Below, one piece after another: positions 59,001 to 64,000 of a stretch of 64,000 bases of DNA; position 1 is the stretch's first letter, and every line of letters begins with the position of its first letter. The DNA lies in NCBI RefSeq assembly GCF_014356525.2, contig NC_052518.1:94803987-94867986 (forward strand). The letters run 5' to 3'. The notes beneath the pieces are model-generated. The model was not told the DNA's origin and ran no database searches. It saw nothing but the letters and a program-made list of their open reading frames with translations. The translations under genes were made by a program, and so were the position numbers. The stretch is from Nilaparvata lugens. Its lineage: Eukaryota > Arthropoda > Insecta > Hemiptera > Delphacidae.

Positions 59001-62000
59001 GAATTATTGAAAATTCAATTAAATAGAATTAAAAATGGAATACCTTGTTCTAGTTACGCTTTTGTGACCGTAATCAATTTCCAAAAATGTATCATTTTCT
59101 GGAGATAAGCTATTCTAAGAGTGATCAGTTTGTTATGAATAGTAACAATTTATTAAATTGTTCCATGTATTTTATAGATGTTTATTGACATTCAATAACA
59201 AAATATGAGTGATATATGATAATATATAAAAAGTATAGAAAATCACAGGTGCCTAATAAGTAGGTACGGCATTATTGAAGGACTGGAAAATTAAGTACCG
59301 AAATGAAATTATAATGCTCTGAGAATGACTGAGAATAACAAAATATGAAACAATAACATTAAAAGTAAATTCGAAAATTCCAGCCTCTTCAAATGACACT
59401 TGATTCAAACTCGAAAATGTTACTATTTTCAATGACTACAGCCTATAGATATTTATCACCAAAACTCATCATTTCTCAACGTCATTTTCTTTAAAGGACT
59501 GGAGAAGTGAATACTGAAATACAATAAAAATACTCTGAAAATGACTGAAAATCACATAATATTATGAAACAATAACACTAAAATTACATTGGAATCTCTC
59601 TCAATGACTCTCTTCAAATTATTCACTCTCTTCAATGAATATAATAGGCTATTTATCACCAAAGCTCATCATTTTATGCAGGTGGAGATACAGGTGGTCC
59701 ATAACAATGCTCTCAAGGACCATGGCAATTACAGACTGTATTGTAATAGGTCTATAGTTTCTTACATCACCTCGATCTCCAGATTTGTATATAGGTACCA
59801 AGAAACTGTTTTTGGAATCTCTGGGGAAGACACCAAGCTCCAGCAAGGCAGAGCCAGTATGACCAGGTGAATGGCCAGAACAGAAAAACCTAATTACAGG
59901 AAGGGATATTTCATCAGGCCCAGTTCCTCTGCCGACATTCAGAGCTTCCAATCTGCATTGAATATTGATTGGAGTAATGCAGCAGGATGGAACTAACTGG
60001 TTTCAACCAAAATCAAATGTCGGGACATTAACCATGTCCTGCACAAAAATAGATGAAAAATAATCAGCGAAGAGTTCACACTACTTATCAACAGGAGTTG
60101 CAGCACTTTTTGTGTCCAGTCTCATAGTAGGTCTGGCTGAGCCTTTTTTCAAACCATCCACATGAGTCCAGAAAGATTTAGAATTTGTCTCAACAAATTC
60201 CTCTAATCCAAGTAAATAGTTATTGTAACACCTTGTCAAAACACGACATTGATCCCTTAAATTTCAAAAAACTTCATAGAGCTGAATACTACCAATTGCC
60301 TTATACTTTCTATGAGCAGTTTTCTTGGCTACAATCAATCCTCCTTATTCAATGGAACCACTTAGGGAAACTAGAGACATGAACCCTTCTCATGAGTGTG
60401 AACCTCTTGATGGTCAAGCTCATATACCTACTGAAACTACTGAAATGTTCCTCAGATCTAATGTTATCATCAAAATTTGCAACTGGGTAATTCATATTCT
60501 GAAACTCCAAAAATATGGAAGCTAAATCGCACTTGTGAAAATTAGGTATTTGTTTTACATAGCAGGGTTGTGTCCACCTCCTGTTCCAGGAATAGGTGAT
60601 GAGTGCCTTTGAGGATGCCTGCCAGGTCGATTGTCTGTATTTAGACCTTTCAAAGGCCTTCGACAGAGTTAACCTGGTTGCCAAACTGGAGGGTTATGAG
60701 GTGCATGTGTCATGCTCAAGTGGTTGAATAGCCATCTGAGGGACAGAGCTCTGATTGTCAGATATGAGGGTCATATGTCATCTCCTTTCCTGGCTCCCTC
60801 TGGAGTCCCTTAGGGATCCCATTTGGGGGCCCCCTCCTCTTCAACTTGTTTATGAATGACATTAAAAGCTTCATATCATCCAAGTTTCTGATGTATGCTG
60901 ATGATGTCAAGTTATTCGACAGGGTATTGCAAGACTTAGGACATGAATCTCTGCAGCATTCTTCTCAACAACCTTGATTTGTGGTGCCTTGATAATGGTA
61001 TGGCTCTGAATGTAACCGTTTGTTGTAATGTCTTTAAAGCATGGAACAAGTATACTTGATTCTCAATACTCCTTGAGAGGCATTCCTTTGGAAAGAGTAT
61101 GCAGTTTCAAGGACCTTGGAGTGACTATGACTCAGTCTCCTAGCCCACTGGATCACATAAGTGTGATCACTGGAGAGGCTAGATCTCTCCTTGGCTTTAT
61201 ATTTAGGTCCACCAGGGATTTTAGTTCTCCAGAGAGTCTCTTGGTTTTGTTTAGGGCTCTTGTTCTTCCAGTGTTGGATTATGGCTCTATTATCTGGGCA
61301 CCATACCATCTGTACCAGATTAACCTGCTGCAAAGTGTGCAGAGACGTTTCGTGAGGATGCTGAGCTGCAGGATCGGTTTCAAGTACTTTGAAGTTCCTG
61401 TGGAGGAGATTAAGGGTCATTTCAATTTCCTCCCTTTGGTTCTGAGGTGGGAGCACAACGACCTGGTCCTTCTTTTCAAGACTGTCAATGGATATTTGGA
61501 CTGTCCTGAACTTCTGGCTAGTATTAACATCTGTGTTCCAAGAGGAATGTGCTCAAGGTTCCATTTTCCGCAGATGCTCTCACACAACAGCCTATGCCTA
61601 TAATAGTGGGCTTTCTAGAATCCTTGCTATGGTTGTGAGGCTGCTGCAGCTGACGTTGATTCCTTTGGGGTGTCCTTGGGCTTTTTCAGGAGAACTATGA
61701 AGAGATCCCTGCAAGTGTGATTTTGGTGTTCCCTTCCTTGTTTATGCCCCTTGTGGTAAACTTCCATGGGCCTTTTCACTTATATATAATATTGTATGTT
61801 AACTGTTATTCATTCTGTATTCTAATTTTTGTCTTTCAAACTATCCACATAGATGTTTTTTTATTGTTGTATATTATTATTTATCTATATATTCTTTGCT
61901 TGTATCTCCTTTTCTATGTTATTTTTATGTGAAATTGGTGTTGTACCGTTGGAAGTTGAATAAATAAATAAAATTTCTTCCAACTCACAATCATCAGCTT

Positions 62001-62906
62001 CCTTCATTCATTTCTTTGCCAACTCACACGAAAAAACTCCTCTTGTTTTCGTGATCATTGATCAGAATAAAACACAAACAGGAAAAAATACAGAAGCTAG
62101 TCTGATTATCTTGTTAAATCAATACTTATGGGCTATGAAAGTTATGTTAGCATTGATTTTGTGAGCTTTTTCGCGCTCAAAGTTACTGTCACAATAACGT
62201 AAGTTGACACATAAGCTATTATGTAGGTCACTAACTGAAGCGTAACTGAAGATAAGTTTTTGTGTCATTCAGTTTTGTTCAAGTCAAAGAAGCGTAACAG
62301 AACATATGCTTTTGTGTCATTTATTTCATCACTCGATTGTAGATACGATATCCACTTATCTTTCCAATGGCTAATGCAATGAGATAAGCGTGTGTGTCAC
62401 TAAATAGACCACGAAATGTTATTTAGATAGGTCAGATAAGCTAAAAAACGGAATTTTGTAGATACGCTACTATGACTCTAAACCCTCGATATATATATCA
62501 GAATAATCAATAATAGAGAATTTAATGAAAACAATATAAAAACCTGTAGTAACCTTTATTATTAAAATATTTCAACGACTGGTTTCGACCATAGGTCATT
62601 TTCAAGTTAAAATGTAGAAAATAAATAAACAAGTTGATACTATAAATAATATGAACATATGCTTATTTTCATATGATAAAGGGTTTTTAATAATAAAGGG
62701 TACTACAAGTTTTTATTAATTTGTACAAAAGTAGCCCATAAGTAACAGACATCAAGCCATCAGCTTACCGGAATTGAAGTACTCATCTCCTCTCTTGAAA
62801 ACATCTCGAATGATCTTCTTCTCAGAGGCTTTTTTGTCAGCATATCCACTGAAGTGGCTGGACGGTTGAGACTTCTTGATTGCTCCGATAAGGATTCCAG
62901 GTTCAC
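49885..62906 (-). CDS. Long-chain fatty acid transport protein (FATP/SLC27A), last 5 exons
   Basis: The join 62906-62769, 58823-58757, 56502-56412, 52556-52403, 50042-49885 is continuous in phase and encodes about 202 residues; the 5' two-thirds (AMP-binding core) lies beyond the window. FATPs are membrane proteins that take up long-chain fatty acids and activate them to acyl-CoA using ATP. Motifs: [30 protein letters not shown] (the FATP/VLACS signature after the AMP-binding core), [36 protein letters not shown] and the C-terminal [20 protein letters not shown]. The tail resembles the FATP1/FATP4 group; I do not choose between them. Introns hold MITEs, RT debris and tandem repeats. Confidence 0.94.
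50323..50675. mobile_element. MITE, CTATAGTGAGG family, copy 4 (long form)
   Basis: CTATAGTGAGGTGCACGTTA to AACGTGCACCTCACTATAG, about 353 bases. Longer than copies 1-3 because of an AT-rich insert (about 50400-50560). Both ends share the same C-to-G change (GTGCAC for GTCCAC), consistent with arm homogenisation. Confidence 0.85.
50950..51129. mobile_element. GGGCTACTT-family foldback, copy G
   Basis: TTATAGTACCCTTTGAAATT on the left, AATTTTAAAGGGTACTATAA on the right, then AAGAAAGTAGCCCT. The centre is AT-only. Related to copy B at 11402-11712. Confidence 0.65.
51130..51885. other. FATP last intron, no clear element
   Basis: No gene or repeat partner found, except that 51815-51885 (GTCGCGGAGACTAGAATC, GAGTGTCACCATTTG) is repeated directly at 52229-52300. 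Confidence 0.45.
51886..52364. mobile_element. TIR element, TAAGGCTCAACTCA ends
   Basis: Ends TAAGGCTCAACTCATACTAC and GTGTGAGTTGAGCCTAA are inverted. The interior has many CGACTCGAGTCG-like words (ACTCCAGTCGAGGATACTAC, CAACATGTCGAGTCGACGCT). No coding capacity. It stops 39 bases from the donor of the penultimate FATP exon. Confidence 0.72.
52403..52556 (-). CDS. FATP exon (second from end)
   Basis: Acceptor ATTTAAG (a poor polypyrimidine tract), donor GTTAGT. Encodes [20 protein letters not shown] then [20 protein letters not shown] and [12 protein letters not shown] 37-bp minisatellite starts about 60 bases before the acceptor and a TIR element lies 39 bases beyond the donor. Confidence 0.93.
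52619..52842. repeat. 37-bp tandem array, six units
   Basis: Unit TTATCACTACAATATCAGGT then ATGACAAAGAAATACAG, nearly identical in all copies. It sits within FATP intron DNA just upstream (in transcript sense) of the 52556-52403 exon. Confidence 0.92.
53095..53240. mobile_element. GGGCTACTT-family element, copy H
   Basis: GGGCTACTTAAATTCTACAG, AGCAAATTATTACTAGTACC on the left, GGAACTTGCAAGTAATTTGC on the right. The centre has TCTTGAGAATGGCACAAATG then TCGAGACTAG, the hairpin motif with changes (GAGA for GAAA). Confidence 0.6.
53277..53525. mobile_element. Foldback element, ATACAGAGTGAGCC ends
   Basis: The left arm ATACAGAGTGAGCCATATGT to GTTTTAGATATAATACTGTA, CTTTCAGGATAAG is inverted on the right and closes GACTCACTCTGTAT. 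Arms are about 100 bases, loop about 55. No coding capacity. Confidence 0.85.
53921..54900 (+). pseudogene. Non-LTR RT, motif B to C-terminus
   Basis: The frame 53921-54679 has motif [21 protein letters not shown], motif [15 protein letters not shown] (YADD intact), [17 protein letters not shown], the thumb [20 protein letters not shown] and the [10 protein letters not shown] block. After one frameshift at about 54690 it continues [20 protein letters not shown] to [14 protein letters not shown] end at about 54900. The 5' half is missing. It is among the least damaged RTs in the window; the C-to-A region is well kept but the element cannot be autonomous. 3' UTR runs to about 55430 (GAGGAATAAACAGTTTGATT). 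Confidence 0.85.
55144..55181. other. GC-rich hairpin
   Basis: GGTCCCCGCGCA and ATGCGGGGACC form a 10-11-bp stem with a 12-base loop, in the 3' UTR of the preceding RT remnant. It may be a structure recognised by the element's RT; no further evidence. Confidence 0.55.
56412..56502 (-). CDS. FATP exon (third from end)
   Basis: Acceptor TTGAATAG, donor GTAAAG. Encodes [20 protein letters not shown] then [11 protein letters not shown], the second half of the signature. The donor +3/+4 bases (AA) are acceptable but weak. Confidence 0.93.
56555..57985. repeat. ~140-bp direct repeat, three copies flanking an RT fragment
   Basis: Copies at about 56555-56715, 57710-57855 and 57856-57985 share ACATTAGGACTGTTGTATAA, ATTGGAACCGTTTTGAGATT and GCTTGTGGTACTTTTATAGA. 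Copies 2 and 3 are in tandem; an RT remnant lies between copies 1 and 2, as if inserted in a tandem array. Confidence 0.82.
56720..57415 (+). pseudogene. Non-LTR RT thumb to C-terminus
   Basis: 227 codons are open: [20 protein letters not shown] then [60 protein letters not shown] and [20 protein letters not shown]. This is the region after motif C in the same broad class as 53921-54900. The polymerase core is absent. The 3' UTR reaches about 57710 (GCAAATAAACCAATTTCAAT). Confidence 0.82.
58055..58243 (+). pseudogene. Non-LTR RT last ~50 residues
   Basis: [20 protein letters not shown] then [20 protein letters not shown], the terminal block of a different jockey-type copy. Confidence 0.6.
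58294..58480. repeat. Dispersed repeat with perfect GGCAGGTCCGCCATCTT hairpin
   Basis: TTCGGCAGGTCCGCCATCTT and AAGATGGCGGACCTGCCGAA are exact complements around a 14-base loop. After it come CTGACTGCTAGTCGTTTTTC and AAATGATTTAATAATAAGCA, shared with 19510-19660. Confidence 0.72.
58481..58756. other. FATP intron, short duplication
   Basis: TTATTGGAACTCATCATGTT then CTTTAACCTCA occurs twice (about 58622 and 58690). No gene. Confidence 0.45.
58757..58823 (-). CDS. FATP exon (fourth from end)
   Basis: Acceptor TTTGTAG, donor GTGAGT. Encodes [20 protein letters not shown] and TF, the first half of the FATP signature motif. Confidence 0.94.
59270..59675. repeat. ~200-bp tandem duplication
   Basis: Two units (about 59270-59475 and 59494-59675) share AAGGACTGGA, TGAAACAATAACA and ATTTATCACCAAAACTCATC with differences. 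The second unit runs into the RT remnant at 59649. Confidence 0.6.
59649..60260 (-). pseudogene. Non-LTR RT fingers remnant
   Basis: On minus, [20 protein letters not shown] at about 60180, then [20 protein letters not shown] and, in the 100-codon frame 59951-59649, [35 protein letters not shown] and [22 protein letters not shown] motifs 1 and 2. It lacks everything from motif A on. Confidence 0.8.
60590..61975 (+). pseudogene. Non-LTR RT, motif A to C-terminus, frameshifted
   Basis: Motif [21 protein letters not shown] at about 60625; motif B around 60790-60850 (SGVP then GS and NLFMNDI in other frames); motif [12 protein letters not shown] at about 60890. The open part 61028-61603 gives [40 protein letters not shown] and [11 protein letters not shown]. 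The 3' UTR ends GTTGAATAAATAAATAAAAT at 61975. It faces the RT fragment at 59649-60260, which is a different copy. Confidence 0.82.
61976..62529. other. FATP intron, no feature seen
   Basis: No coding frame or repeat partner; AGCGTAACTGAAG/AGCGTAACAGAAC words recur. Confidence 0.4.
62530..62738. mobile_element. GGGCTACTT-family element, copy I
   Basis: AACCTGTAGTAACCTTTATT on the left and AATAATAAAGGGTACTACAA on the right, then ACAAAAGTAGCCC. On minus the left arm reads CTTGAAAATGACCTATGGTC then GAAACCAGTCGTTG, with a hairpin GACCTATGGTC before GAAAC. It ends about 30 bases before the FATP exon at 62769. Confidence 0.65.
62769..62906 (-). CDS. FATP exon (fifth from end)
   Basis: Acceptor AAACAG, donor GTAAGC. 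Encodes [20 protein letters not shown] then [20 protein letters not shown] and DEYFNS. It corresponds to the stretch after the AMP-binding core. The preceding exon was not found in 62907-64000. Confidence 0.93.
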
Positions 62907-63292
62907 CTGTTTACAAAAATCAGATTCCTTCATCTTTCCAGCCCCAATGTTGACACATCTCACACCTTCTGAATGATAATCCAGAATGTATTTTTATTTC
63001 CATTTAATCAACACAATCATGTTAGTTTATTCATTGCAAGATTCAGAGAAAGAAAAAGACAAGAAGTTCTAATCCCAGTTCACTCATGTCAAAGAAGTAG
63101 TTTCTACAAAACCAGTTTAGTTTGTTAGATAATTGATCATTTAAGAGAGTGAACCAGAGTAAGGTAGCTTGGTCAACATTAACTGCCTCCTTACAAATTC
63201 GATATTGGTATCATATTTACGTATCATATTTACACATTTTCAGCAATTCTTAAACTAGAGGTAAAACAAATAATACACTCTAAATCTAGAGT
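62907..63292. other. FATP intron, no feature seen
   Basis: AT-rich; an upstream FATP exon was looked for and not found. Confidence 0.45.
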
Positions 63293-63757
63293 TTGATATA
63301 TTTGGAAGGTTCAAATAATATTTGATGAAACCGCAAAATCATGTAAGATAACATTAAAAGAGTACAATCATAGAGAGAATATAGCGAACCTATTGTGATA
63401 GAATTAGAGAACTTTTCAGAAATGTAGGCTTTAATCAACTAGAACTGAACATGAATGGTTGAAAAGGAGGAAATAAAAAACTGAATGGTTGCTATGGTTG
63501 CATCACCACACCTATATATAGCATATGCATATGGAAATAAGGCAATATAGCATATGCTATAGATAAAGATCAAATAAAGAAAAATAAAGTTCTTGTATTA
63601 TTGTGCTATATTTTCTCTATTATTATACCATTTAAATGTGATCTTACATGATTTTTTGGTTTTTAATTAAGTTTGTAGCGTGAATTTTTGACAACTTTTA
63701 AGTCTATTCAATTTTGTGGTTTCATCAAATATAAGTTGAGCCTTCCAAATATATGCT
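63293..63757. mobile_element. TIR element, ATATATTTGGAAGG ends
   Basis: GATATATTTGGAAGGTTCAA, TTTGATGAAACCGC on the left and GTGGTTTCATCAAATATAAG, GCCTTCCAAATATATGC on the right are inverted over about 45 bases. A second inner pair (ATCATGTAAGAT / ATCTTACATGAT) supports it. No coding capacity. Confidence 0.68.
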
Positions 63758-63820
63758 ATATTTTCTCTATGGTATAATCTACACGTTAATTGAAAAATGA
63801 TTTAACTATAAAGTTTTTGG

Positions 63821-63850
63821 TTAGGTTAGGTTAGGTTAGGTTAGGTTAGG
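63821..63850 (+). repeat. Six TTAGG units (insect telomere-type repeat)
   Basis: TTAGG is tandemly repeated six times without error. TTAGG is the telomere repeat of most insects. The run is intrachromosomal here because FATP exons flank it on one side and the sequence goes on. Confidence 0.85.
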
Positions 63851-64000
63851 ACGAACAAATCGCTGTCGCATCTACGCAGTTTAATTTTCTTGGTATTGAC
63901 GGTACAATTAACCCCGAAATTGAGAGTAAAATGTGGGAAGTGATTTGCAAGCACGCTATTGCTCTTCATGAAGCAGACAGAATAAGAGCATTAGAATCGG
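63850..64000 (+). CDS. Open frame running off the window edge, unrecognised
   Basis: From the last TTAGG unit a 50-codon open frame continues to the end: DEQIAVASTQFNFLGIDGTI, NPEIESKMWEVICKHAIALH, EADRIRALES. Codon composition looks coding-like (mixed, with Asp/Glu/Ala), and an in-frame stop lies within TTAGG just before. TTAG could serve as a splice acceptor. It may be part of a mobile element or an exon of a nested gene. I do not recognise the family. Confidence 0.35.

Noticed and set aside
62760..62963. 67-codon minus frame starting MRCVNIG
   Set aside because: Wrong frame across the FATP exon at 62769-62906; the true frame gives [10 protein letters not shown] and joins its neighbours in phase.

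Overview
The window looks like a stretch of an insect nuclear genome: AT-rich, spliced genes with GT-AG introns, very long introns, and dense, decayed transposable elements. The style (three conserved animal genes spread thinly across 64 kb, many foldback/MITE-like elements, mariner-type and non-LTR remnants, a short TTAGG run) suggests a hemipteran such as a planthopper. That species-level guess is inference; the window carries no diagnostic marker gene.

Three host genes can be reconstructed exon by exon. (1) UBE2G1-type ubiquitin-conjugating enzyme, minus strand, complete in five coding exons from 17065 down to 891; the exons join in phase to a 168-residue E2 with catalytic Cys90. (2) Homologue of human C6orf89 (bombesin receptor-activated protein), plus strand, seven coding exons from 20369 to 44060, joining in phase to 351 residues; its first exon carries only five coding bases and is the least certain part. 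(3) Long-chain fatty acid transport protein (FATP/SLC27A, acyl-CoA synthetase family), minus strand, the last five exons from 62906 to 49885; the 5' part lies beyond the right edge. Genes 1 and 2 are head to head, about 3.3 kb apart; genes 2 and 3 are tail to tail, about 5.8 kb apart. No functional link between the three is evident.

Nearly everything else is mobile-element material in introns and intergenic DNA. 1-6 kb: non-LTR reverse transcriptase (RT) fragments and a 65-bp satellite-like array. 6-17 kb: two ~630-bp palindromic elements, a composite foldback, and MITEs with CTATAGTGAGG ends. 17.9-23 kb: RT debris and a 215-bp tandem repeat. 25-28.4 kb: two mariner/IS630-Tc1-type transposase remnants, one with ~535-bp inverted repeats. 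29.8-43 kb: a 1.2-kb TIR element, a minisatellite, a nearly full-length CR1/jockey-like retrotransposon with a PHD-finger ORF1 (minus strand, 33.7-38.7 kb), an RTE-like fragment and another RT split by foldbacks. 44.4-49.3 kb: unrecognised accessory DNA with a 36-bp tandem array, a 155-bp duplication and a GC-richer array of variant GACAAC modules, ending in a second mariner copy. 50-64 kb: FATP introns filled with MITEs, RT remnants and foldbacks, then six TTAGG units at the right edge.

I found no rRNA, convincing tRNA, CRISPR, operon or virus. The most unusual signal is a set of elements sharing GGGCTACTT/AGTACCC ends with a hammerhead-like hairpin motif. Other points of note are self-complementary elements flanking exon 3 of UBE2G1 and the unassigned 44-49 kb region.
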